A DNA stretch of 64,000 nt from an uncultured Thermoanaerobaculia bacterium. GTDB lineage: Bacteria > Acidobacteriota > Thermoanaerobaculia > Multivoradales > Multivoraceae. Location of the stretch: contig OX638294.1 of NCBI GenBank assembly GCA_951812325.1, forward strand, positions 3,086,001 to 3,150,000. Reading direction: 5' to 3'. The first letter of the stretch is position 1. The number at the start of each line of letters is the position of its first letter. Position numbers and translations under genes: made by a program. This document shows, one piece after another, positions 8,134 through 16,598 of this stretch. The notes below the pieces were generated by a model. That model was not told the origin of the DNA. It ran no database searches and saw only the letters and a list, made by a program, of their open reading frames with translations.

Positions 8134-9255
8134 ATGGCGATGCAGCAGAGCTTCACGGGCAGCCTCCGCGTGGAAAGGTCTCGGCTGGCGCGCGTCTTCT
8201 TCGGGGGGGCCTTGTTCCTGGCCGCCCTGCCGGTTGTGGCGGGACATCCCGCGCACTTCGGCGAACGCCACGCCGAGTGGGGCTACGACTGGGTGGCAGC
8301 GTCACAAGTGCTGAGAGGCGACGGATCCGCAAGACAAGGGTTTGGAGTTGATGTGGAGCGCCACCTCGCGTGGCAGTTGCAGCACGGCGCCGCAGACCAC
8401 GGCCTGGACGACGGTCTTCCTTCTCAGGATCAGGAATTCTGCTCGCCGCGGTTTCCGTTGTTCACGAGTCCCGCCCCCTACGAGTCGAACCGATTCGGGT
8501 CCACCCTGCTGCTGTCCGAGGTTGCAGTCATCGCCACGATCGACGAAGGGATACCCGGTTTCGACCGTGAGGGAAACCCGGTCATGCTGTTCTCCCTGTC
8601 GCACGGCGTGCCTTTGCACGGGACTTCGCCGATTCCCGCGTACGTGTTGGCGCCGGTAGACCGGTTCGTCTTTCGGGGCCACGTCTTCTGTCGTTCGGTC
8701 GGGCCCCGATTCTGGAAGCGGAGTGCTCCTCCGGAGGCCGGGGATCGGATCGTCGTGATAGGTCCGTGGACCCTTGGGGGCGCCGTCAGACTCGGCTTCG
8801 TCCTGACAGCAGCCCTGGCGCAGATCGACGGTGACGAGGAACGGTTGGAATGGCCCTTCGGGTGGCGCCATCCCGACAACCCTGGAACCATGTCGGAGTT
8901 GCGGAGCCGTGTCGACGAGGCGGTGTCCGGCGGCCTGTTTGAATTGACGCGGTCTCTGGTGACGCAGGAATGGGGGTCGGCCGAGCGCAGGGCTTTCGGA
9001 GAGGCATGGGAGAAGCACAATCGCGGCGGCTGTCGAGTGGTCAAGGCGGAACACAGAAGCGGTTTCGGTGTTGTTCCGGTGGCAAAGATCTGCTCGCGCA
9101 CGAACATCCGGAGGCCACGACCGGAAGCCGATGAACCGCCTGTAGCTGCGGAAGACGGAGGCAGACAGGACGGAGAGTCGGCGCAGGACGGGGAAGCGGA
9201 GGCTGCTGACAAGGGTCCGGGGTCAGCCGACTCGGCATCCCCGCCGCCCGCGTGA
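8134..9255 (+). CDS. Secreted protein of unknown function inside the split ATPase gene
   Basis: A 373-residue protein from ATG 8134, with AGGAG 11 bases upstream. A signal peptide is visible (basic RVERSRLAR, hydrophobic to ~residue 36, AGH). Body segments such as STLLLSEVAVIATIDEG, YVLAPVDRFVFRGHVFC and AGDRIVVIG recall beta-rich secreted proteins of Acidobacteria-like genomes, but I do not recognise a named family. Four cysteines are spaced along the mature part. The last ~50 residues are acidic, Gly/Ala/Glu-rich and probably disordered. It lies in the 1.4 kb insert that separates the two parts of the DUF4143-type gene, and a strong hairpin follows it. It is either cargo of the insertion or a passenger. 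Confidence 0.6.
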   Translation: MAMQQSFTGSLRVERSRLARVFFGGALFLAALPVVAGHPAHFGERHAEWGYDWVAASQVLRGDGSARQGFGVDVERHLAWQLQHGAADHGLDDGLPSQDQEFCSPRFPLFTSPAPYESNRFGSTLLLSEVAVIATIDEGIPGFDREGNPVMLFSLSHGVPLHGTSPIPAYVLAPVDRFVFRGHVFCRSVGPRFWKRSAPPEAGDRIVVIGPWTLGGAVRLGFVLTAALAQIDGDEERLEWPFGWRHPDNPGTMSELRSRVDEAVSGGLFELTRSLVTQEWGSAERRAFGEAWEKHNRGGCRVVKAEHRSGFGVVPVAKICSRTNIRRPRPEADEPPVAAEDGGRQDGESAQDGEAEAADKGPGSADSASPPPA

Positions 9256-9293
9256 TCAGGCAGGCTCGCCCAGGTCGGCCCGCAGACGACGCG

Positions 9294-9340
9294 CCGGCCC
9301 CGGGGGCCTCGTCGCTACGCTCCTCAACCCCCGGGGCCGG
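9294..9340 (+). terminator. Large perfect hairpin downstream of the secreted-protein gene
   Basis: A 13 bp perfect stem (9294-9306 with 9328-9340, core GGCCCCGGGGG / CCCCCGGGGCC) encloses a 21-base loop. It starts 38 bp after the stop at 9255. There is no U-tract, so it may be a Rho-independent-like pause, a transcript stabiliser or a repeat element rather than a classical terminator. Confidence 0.5.
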
Positions 9341-9434
9341 AAACTCCGAGCCGCCGCCAAGTCTCTGCTCTCGTCTTGCCATCGATCCTCCTCGCCAACG
9401 TGTGCCCTCCACTATTCAACGGCACGGCCCCTGT

Positions 9435-9707
9435 GTCACGTACGTTGGCAGAGAGGGGACGGAGGTGGACTTCCTCCTGCGCCGAGGCGGAGATCTGCTG
9501 GCGATCGAAGTGAAGCCACAGGGCAGGTACCACACCGGTCTGCTCCGCGGCTTGCGGGCGGTGGCCCAACTGAGCGGGATGACCCGAAGGATCCTCCTCT
9601 ACGGACTCTACGGAGGCAGAGGCTCGTTCCGGACCGAGGACGGAATCGACGTCTGGACGTTCGACCGGATGCACCGAAGTCTTGCCGAGGACGGGCTCTG
9701 GCCGTAA
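9435..9707 (+). pseudogene. Detached C-terminal part of the DUF4143-type ATPase
   Basis: From about residue V-T-Y-V-G the frame reads GTEVDFLLRRGGDLLAIEVK, then LRGLRAVAQLSGMTRRILLYG and RTEDGIDVWTFDRM, ending at 9707. This is the C-terminal signature of DUF4143 proteins; the ExD...ExK spacing matches a PD-(D/E)XK fold. No start codon or ribosome-binding site suits this fragment. Its missing N-terminal part is the ORF ending at 8043, in the same orientation. Roughly 35-40 residues of the family's middle region appear lost as well. Confidence 0.7.
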
Positions 9708-9869
9708 GCGGCGCCCGCGCAGGCCGACGGGCTCAGGCCGGGTCGCCGGGCGGGCGCAGCCTGAAGTCCAGGGAAGCGTTGCGGGCGGGCGGAAGGGAAG
9801 CGAGCACCTTGGGCTCTATGGCATCATCGGCGGCTGTTCCGGTACACCGACGGGAAGCGGAGGCGCTTG

Positions 9870-11081
9870 ATGGGCAGGTACGGTCTGACGGACGAGGTGG
9901 TTGAACTCCGCGAGCAGATGCGCGCGTTCATCGACGGCGAGGTGATTCCGGCCGAGCCGGACCTGGAGTCGGAGTCGGGAGAGGACCGCACGCGCGGCCG
10001 GCTGGCCGAGCTCAAGGCGCTGGCCAAGCAGCGGGGCCTGTGGGCCTTGGGGCATCCCGCGGAGATCGGCGGGGGCGGGCTCCCGCTCATGCCCTTCGTC
10101 TACCTGAACGAGATCATCGGCCGCTCGCACTACGGCCAGGTCGCCGTGGGCTCGGCGTCGATGCAGGACTCGATCATGCTCCACCTCTACGCCAGTGACG
10201 AACAGAGGGAGCGGTGGCTCAAGCCCCTGGTGGCGGGCGACATCTATCCGTCCGTCGGGTTGACCGAGCCGGAGGTCGCCGGCTCCGACCCGACCCTGAT
10301 GCAGACCCGGGCGGTGCTCGACGGCGACGACTGGGTGATCAACGGTCACAAGTGGTTCACCAGCGGCGCCAGCCGGGCGGCGTTCACGACCTGCTTCGCG
10401 TTGACCGAGCCGGAGGCCCAGGGCCACCGCAAGTTCTCTTCGATCATCGTGCCGACGGACACGCCGGGCTACGAGATCGTGCGCGCGGTGCCGACGATGG
10501 GCACGACGGCCGGCCAGCACTGCGAGGTCCGCTACAACGATGTCCGGGTGCCCAGGGACAACCTGCTCGGCGGCCGCGGCGAAGGGTTCGTCATCGCCCA
10601 GAAGCGGCTGGGGCCGGGCCGCATCTTCCACTGCATGAGGTGGCTGGGGCAGGCCCAGCGGGCCTTCGAGCTGATGTGCGACCGCGCCAAGTCGCGCTGG
10701 GCGCACGGTTCCTACCTCTCGGAGAAGGGCGAGATCCAGCGCTACATCGCCGAGTCGGCGGCGGAGATCCAGGCCGCCCGGCTGATGACCCTGGACGCCG
10801 CCGAGGCGATGGACCGTGGCGACCGCGCCCGGGTCGAGATCTCGCTGATCAAGTTCTGGGGCGCGCGGATGCTCCACAACGTGATCGATCGGGCGATCCA
10901 GGTTCACGGCGCGCTCGGCGTGACCGGCGATACGCCGCTCGAGAAGATGTACCGCGAGGCGCGCTACGCGCGGCTCTACGACGGCCCGGACGAGGTTCAC
11001 CGCATGGTCGTCGCGCGGCGCATCCTGCGCGATCCGCAGGGCCGGGTGCCTTGGGGCACGCTGGGCGGTGGCGAGAACTAA
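9870..11081 (+). CDS. Acyl-CoA dehydrogenase family protein
   Basis: A 403-residue FAD enzyme that introduces an alpha-beta double bond into acyl-CoA. I chose ATG 9870, with GGAGG at ~9859; an in-frame TTG lies directly before it. Family features in order: an N-terminal helical domain; the flavin/substrate region SVGLTEPEVAGSDPT and INGHKWFTSGAS; the beta domain; and a C-terminal helical domain with QVHGALGVTGDTPLEKMYREARYARLYDGPDEVHR. The last segment resembles the ACAD10/11 and mycobacterial FadE group. Substrate length cannot be told. It sits alone between the split ATPase and a ceramidase-like gene, without other beta-oxidation genes. Confidence 0.88.
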   Translation: MGRYGLTDEVVELREQMRAFIDGEVIPAEPDLESESGEDRTRGRLAELKALAKQRGLWALGHPAEIGGGGLPLMPFVYLNEIIGRSHYGQVAVGSASMQDSIMLHLYASDEQRERWLKPLVAGDIYPSVGLTEPEVAGSDPTLMQTRAVLDGDDWVINGHKWFTSGASRAAFTTCFALTEPEAQGHRKFSSIIVPTDTPGYEIVRAVPTMGTTAGQHCEVRYNDVRVPRDNLLGGRGEGFVIAQKRLGPGRIFHCMRWLGQAQRAFELMCDRAKSRWAHGSYLSEKGEIQRYIAESAAEIQAARLMTLDAAEAMDRGDRARVEISLIKFWGARMLHNVIDRAIQVHGALGVTGDTPLEKMYREARYARLYDGPDEVHRMVVARRILRDPQGRVPWGTLGGGEN

Positions 11082-12564
11082 GGGCTTGTGCCGCGGAGAC
11101 CGGGTGCGCCGGCGTCCCCGCCGGCTGTGGCGCGGGTCTTCTGACCCGCATCGAGGAAGACGTGCCGCGAAGTGGCGACTTGCCGCGGCGCCTGGCCTTC
11201 CGGGGTCGCGGTCGGTTCTCGCAGTGGTCGTCATCGTCCTCGGAGCCTTGGCGCTGACTTCATCGCCGACCACCGCCCAGTTGCGGGCCGGCGCCGCCAC
11301 GGTCGAGATCACGCCGCCGGCCGGCGCCCTGCTCTACGGCTACGGCGCCCGCGGCACGAACCGGTCGGAGGGCGTTCACGATCCGCTCTACGCCCGGGCG
11401 CTCGTCCTCGAAGCGGGCGGTGAGACGGCCGCGCTCGTGACGCTTGATCTCGGTTCGATCCGCAAGGAGAACACCCTGCCCGTGCGGCAGGCGGTCCGCG
11501 ACGCCGCCGGCTTCGACCACGTGCTGCTGAACGCTTCCCACACCCACTCCGCGCCGCTGTTCGAGGCGGACTTCCCGAACGCGGAGAGTCCGTGGATCGG
11601 GGAACTGGAGCGCAAGATCGCCGGCGTCGTCCTCAAGGCCCATGCCGCTCTCCGACCTGCCCGCGTCGCGGTGGGCTGGGGCCGGGCGAGCGAGGGGCAC
11701 AACCGGCGCCGGGTGCTCCCGGACGGCAGCGTCGAGATGTTCTGGCGCAACCGCGAGCGGCTGCCGACCGCGCCGCTCGACGAGGCTGTCGGCGTGCTGG
11801 CGGTCGACGGCGCGGACGGCAAAGCGATCGTCACGGTCGTCAACTTCGCCGTTCACCCGGTCATTCTGGGGCCCGAGAACATGCTCGTCTCGGCCGACTA
11901 TCCGGGCGCGATGGCCGCTCTGGTCGCGGAGAGGGGAGGCGGCGTGCCGATGTTCCTGCAGGGCGCCGCAGGCGACATCAACCCGTTCTGGGACAAGACG
12001 CCGCCCGCGGAAGGCGCTTTCGAGCAGGTACGGATGGCGGGAGAGCGGCTGGGGCAGGAGGTCCTCCGCGTTCGCGCCGATCTGGCCGCGGCGGAGGCCT
12101 TCCACGATCCGGCCAGCCTGTCCGTGAAGCGCCACCTGGTGACGCTCGACCCGCGCTGGGACCTCGACTCTCCGGTGGTCGAGGAGGGCTTCCGGCGCCA
12201 CGGGCTCGAGGCGTCCCTTCAGAGGTACAGAGCGCGCTTCCCGCGCGAACGGGAGGCCGAGGTGAACACTCTGGTTCTTGGCGACCGCGGCGAAGGCCAG
12301 TTCGCCCTCGCCACGTTCCCCGGCGAGTTCTTCGTCGAGCACCAGCTCCGCCTGCGGGCCGCGACTCCGGTATCCCACGTCTTCTTTGCCGGCTACACCA
12401 ACGGCGAACTCGCCTACTTCCCGACCATCGCCGCGGCGGCGCAGGGCGGCTACGGCGGCAGGGAAGCTACGATTGTCGAGGTCGGCGCTGGCGAGAAGCT
12501 GGTCGATCTGGCCGCGGTTTCGATTCTCGAGCAGGCCGGTTGGCTGCGCGACGCGCCGCCCTGA
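11068..12564 (+). CDS. Neutral/alkaline ceramidase N-terminal domain-like secreted protein
   Basis: The frame is open from GTG 11068 (498 residues). The true start is uncertain: 11068 overlaps the dehydrogenase by 14 bp, GTG 11104 is in frame, and 11108-11149 is a hairpin repeat that need not be coding. A hydrophobic signal-like stretch (VVVIVLGALALTSSPTTAQ) begins near 11224. The mature part has the neutral-ceramidase-type motifs ITPPAGALLYGYG, LLNASHTHSAPL (metal-binding His pair), VNFAVHPVILG, SADYPGAM and MFLQGAAGDINP. Such proteins hydrolyse an amide bond in ceramides or related substrates. The usual C-terminal Ig-like domain is absent. An S9 peptidase follows 45 bp downstream. Confidence 0.8.
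   Translation: MARTKGLCRGDRVRRRPRRLWRGSSDPHRGRRAAKWRLAAAPGLPGSRSVLAVVVIVLGALALTSSPTTAQLRAGAATVEITPPAGALLYGYGARGTNRSEGVHDPLYARALVLEAGGETAALVTLDLGSIRKENTLPVRQAVRDAAGFDHVLLNASHTHSAPLFEADFPNAESPWIGELERKIAGVVLKAHAALRPARVAVGWGRASEGHNRRRVLPDGSVEMFWRNRERLPTAPLDEAVGVLAVDGADGKAIVTVVNFAVHPVILGPENMLVSADYPGAMAALVAERGGGVPMFLQGAAGDINPFWDKTPPAEGAFEQVRMAGERLGQEVLRVRADLAAAEAFHDPASLSVKRHLVTLDPRWDLDSPVVEEGFRRHGLEASLQRYRARFPREREAEVNTLVLGDRGEGQFALATFPGEFFVEHQLRLRAATPVSHVFFAGYTNGELAYFPTIAAAAQGGYGGREATIVEVGAGEKLVDLAAVSILEQAGWLRDAPP
11108..11149 (+). repeat. Double-hairpin repeat element
   Basis: Two adjacent perfect hairpins are present: GCCGGCG-TCCC-CGCCGGC (11108-11125) and GCGGGTC-TTCT-GACCCGC (11132-11149). The join contains TGTGGCGCGGGTC, close to the second hairpin of the triplicated element at 2394-2597. 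It lies just after the acyl-CoA dehydrogenase stop and overlaps the open 5' frame of the ceramidase-like gene, which makes the upstream starts of that gene doubtful. Confidence 0.55.
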
Positions 12565-12608
12565 GCCGCCGGCTCTTCCAACACATCCGCCCCCCGAGGA
12601 GACTCGAT

Positions 12609-14576
<1,968 letters not shown>

Positions 14577-14633
14577 GGGGAGCGGGGTTCTGCGGGCTGC
14601 CCCGTTCCTCCTCCGTTCGACAGTGGCGCATGG

Positions 14634-14654
14634 ATGCGCATACAGTATGCGCAT
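14634..14654 (+). promoter_or_regulatory. Perfect palindrome over the ccdA start (operator)
   Basis: ATGCGCATA-CAG-TATGCGCAT is a 9 bp perfect inverted repeat with a 3-base centre. It overlaps the candidate ATG starts at 14647 and 14653. Its position fits the autoregulatory operator bound by CcdA-type antitoxin complexes. Confidence 0.6.
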
Positions 14655-14916
14655 GACGTTGGCCGGCAAGAGCTTCGGGCTATATGACGAGTCGGCTCGG
14701 AAGCGGCCGGCGAACCTCTCCATCAATAGCGATCTACTGGCAAAGGCTCGGGCCTTGGGTGTCAACCTGTCCGGAGCACTTGAGGAAGCGCTGGTCGACC
14801 GGCTGGCTCGGCAACGGAGACGGGACTGGATCGAATCCAATCGGACAGCGATCCGGTCCTACAACCAACGGGTCGAGGCCGAGGGAGTGTTCGGGGATCG
14901 GATGCGGCGCTTCTGA
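14647..14916 (+). CDS. ccdA: CcdA-like antitoxin
   Basis: An 89-residue protein from ATG 14647; ATG 14653 is also possible, and in-frame codons reach 14623. The N-terminal half (KRPANLSINSDLLAKARALG) is the ribbon-helix-helix DNA-binding part typical of type II CcdA antitoxins. The second half, with WIESNRTAIRSYNQRVE and GVF...RRF, matches the toxin-wrapping tail. No Shine-Dalgarno precedes the start; a palindrome covers it, so the mRNA may be leaderless. The stop overlaps the toxin ATG by one base (TGATG). Confidence 0.85.
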   Translation: MRMTLAGKSFGLYDESARKRPANLSINSDLLAKARALGVNLSGALEEALVDRLARQRRRDWIESNRTAIRSYNQRVEAEGVFGDRMRRF

Positions 14917-15230
14917 TGGCCCAGTTCGATCTCTACACGAATCCGAGCAAGGAAACGAGCGGTGCCGTTCCCTTTCTGCTCGACCTCCAGTCCGACCTGC
15001 TCGATCCCTTGGCAACGAGAGTTGTCGCGCCGCTCTTCCGGGCGGAGTCGGCGGGGCCTCCCGCGAGGACGCTGATGCCTCGCTTCGAGATCGACGGGCG
15101 GGAAGTCGTCATGTCCACCCCGGAGCTGGCGGGAGTGTCGCGCGGCCAACTCGGTTCGCGAGTCGGGTCTTTAGCCGACCGTCGCGACGACATCATCGCG
15201 GCCCTGGACATGCTCTTCACGGGCATCTAG
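14916..15230 (+). CDS. ccdB: CcdB-like gyrase-poison toxin
   Basis: A 104-residue protein that starts inside the antitoxin stop. CcdB features are AQFDLYTNP at the start, PFLLDLQSDLLD, TRVVAPL, and LMPRFEIDGREVVMSTPELAGV in the centre. In plasmid F CcdB the last residues W-G-I are needed for gyrase poisoning. Here the end is LFTGI, so the Gly-Ile is kept and the Trp is Thr. Activity against gyrase is therefore likely but not certain. The pair sits in the accessory stretch between a peptidase gene and the Pho-controlled genes. Confidence 0.85.
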   Translation: MAQFDLYTNPSKETSGAVPFLLDLQSDLLDPLATRVVAPLFRAESAGPPARTLMPRFEIDGREVVMSTPELAGVSRGQLGSRVGSLADRRDDIIAALDMLFTGI

Positions 15231-15235
15231 AAGGG

Positions 15236-15257
15236 AGCGCAGCGGTAGCGCTGCGCT
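15236..15257 (+). terminator. Stem-loop after ccdB
   Basis: AGCGCAGCG-GTAG-CGCTGCGCT is a perfect 9 bp stem with a tetraloop, starting 5 bp after the toxin stop. It has no U-tract. Confidence 0.5.
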
Positions 15258-15361
15258 GACGGGCACGAAACGGGCCGCGCGCTGGATATGCCCGCGTCGC
15301 CATCCGGCTGCCGCTGCAGACTGGCTGGCGCCTGACGAATCTCGCTCTTCATCGCGGGATC

Positions 15362-15428
15362 TTCACGGTTTGGTGACCCTTCTTTTCACCGTCTCTTGAC
15401 GGCTTTCGCGGCGTCTCTTCACAACAGA
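15362..15428 (+). promoter_or_regulatory. Array of Pho-box half-sites
   Basis: Half-sites occur at 15362 (TTCAC), 15373 (GTGAC), 15385 (TTCAC), 15396 (TTGAC) and 15418 (TTCAC). The intervals are 11, 12, 11 and 22 bp, so all lie on roughly the same helical face. An AAGAAT at 15433 could serve as -10. This is the densest such array in the window. Confidence 0.6.
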
Positions 15429-15436
15429 GCCGAAGA

Positions 15437-15465
15437 ATCCTCCTCCAGAACCACTGGAGGAGGAT
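15437..15465 (+). promoter_or_regulatory. Hairpin that buries the Shine-Dalgarno of the beta-helix gene
   Basis: ATCCTCCTCCAG (15437-15448) pairs perfectly with CTGGAGGAGGAT (15454-15465) around the loop AACCA. The second arm is the ribosome-binding site GGAGGAGG, which lies a few bases before the TTG start at 15469. A 12 bp stem should strongly block initiation unless it is melted or bound. Confidence 0.65.
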
Positions 15466-15468
15466 CAC

Positions 15469-16557
15469 TTGATTCTGCATCGGCTTGTCTCGTCTGCCTG
15501 CCGGAACGCCCCGTTCCGGGCGGGTTTCCTGTTGACGGCGGCTTCGGCTCTGCCGGTCGCGGCCTTCTTTCCGCCGGTTGAACCGGGCATCCCGAATCGC
15601 CCGGCCATCCTGCTGGAAACCAACTTCTACGTCTTCACCTCCGCGCTCGAGCTGACCGGCGGCCTCGTGATCAGTGGCAACGCTCCCTGCAACGTCTGTC
15701 CCCGCGAGGGCGAGGGCGACTCGGGTCTGTTTGGCGGCAGCAACGCGGCGGATTCGAGCGGTCGGCTCTCGTACGTGCGGGTCGAGTTCGCCGGCATCCG
15801 GTTCACCGATGAGAACGAGCTGAACGGCATCGCCCTGCAGGGCGTCGGCAGCGGCACGCAGATCGACCACGTTCAGGTCCACCACAACGCGGACGACGGC
15901 ATCGAGTTCTTCGGCGGCACGGTGGACGCGAAGTACGTGCTGATCACCGACTCCCAGGACGGCAGCATCGACTGGACGTTCGGCTGGCGGGGCCGGATGC
16001 AGCACGCGGTCGTTCTGCAGCGTTTCGACGACCACGACAAGGGGATCGAGGCGGACAACGAGAAGTCGAACAACAACCTCGAGCCGCGCTCCCATCCGAC
16101 GATCTACAACCTGACCATCTCGATGTGGCGCGACTCGGGCGATCCGGGGATTCTGCTGCGTCGCGGCACGGCGATCACGTTGCGCAACGCGATCGTCATG
16201 AACGCCAAGGACTACGCGGTGGACATCGACGGCGCGGTGACCGCGAGCCTGGTGGGGAACCTGCTGACGATCGACGACAGCATCTTCTTCAACAACCGGG
16301 ACGGCTTCGCCAACGTCGATCTTGAGGCGACGAACATCCTGGCCTCCAATCCGCTGCTTCCCAACTCGCGGAGCCGCGTGCAGCCGGACCTGGCGCCCCT
16401 GCCGGGTTCGCCGGCCCGCTCGGGCGGCGCGCCGATACCCGCGGCCGCCGCCGCCTCCTCGGGAGACGGCTTTTTCGATGCCGTGACCCACATCGGCGGC
16501 GTCTCGCCGGAAGACCCGTGGGTCGACGACGGCTGGACCACCTTCTCGGACAACTAA
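15469..16557 (+). CDS. Secreted beta-helix-like protein paired with a TonB receptor
   Basis: A 362-residue protein with TTG start at 15469, placed by an excellent GGAGGAGG. A signal peptide covers about residues 1-30. The body has repeated short beta strands with Asn/Asp turns (SYVRVEFAGIRF, GTQIDHVQVHHNADDGIEFFGG, YVLITDSQDGSIDW, ITLRNAIVMNAKDYAVDIDG), as in right-handed beta-helix proteins. CNVCP gives a possible disulfide. The C-terminus is Pro/Ala-rich and then FDAVTHIGGVSPEDPW. The next gene, 41 bp on, is a TonB-dependent receptor, and Pho boxes precede the gene. A role in capturing or releasing a phosphorus compound at the surface is inferred. I do not know a characterised relative. Confidence 0.65.
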   Translation: MILHRLVSSACRNAPFRAGFLLTAASALPVAAFFPPVEPGIPNRPAILLETNFYVFTSALELTGGLVISGNAPCNVCPREGEGDSGLFGGSNAADSSGRLSYVRVEFAGIRFTDENELNGIALQGVGSGTQIDHVQVHHNADDGIEFFGGTVDAKYVLITDSQDGSIDWTFGWRGRMQHAVVLQRFDDHDKGIEADNEKSNNNLEPRSHPTIYNLTISMWRDSGDPGILLRRGTAITLRNAIVMNAKDYAVDIDGAVTASLVGNLLTIDDSIFFNNRDGFANVDLEATNILASNPLLPNSRSRVQPDLAPLPGSPARSGGAPIPAAAAASSGDGFFDAVTHIGGVSPEDPWVDDGWTTFSDN

Positions 16558-16598
16558 GCGCAATGAACTTCACAGAGCACACAGGAGCAGGTTTCACC

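Noticed and set aside
16569-16597. Two further TTCAC motifs before the TonB receptor start
   Set aside because: They are 24 bp apart, out of the 11 bp phase, and one lies between the Shine-Dalgarno and the start codon.
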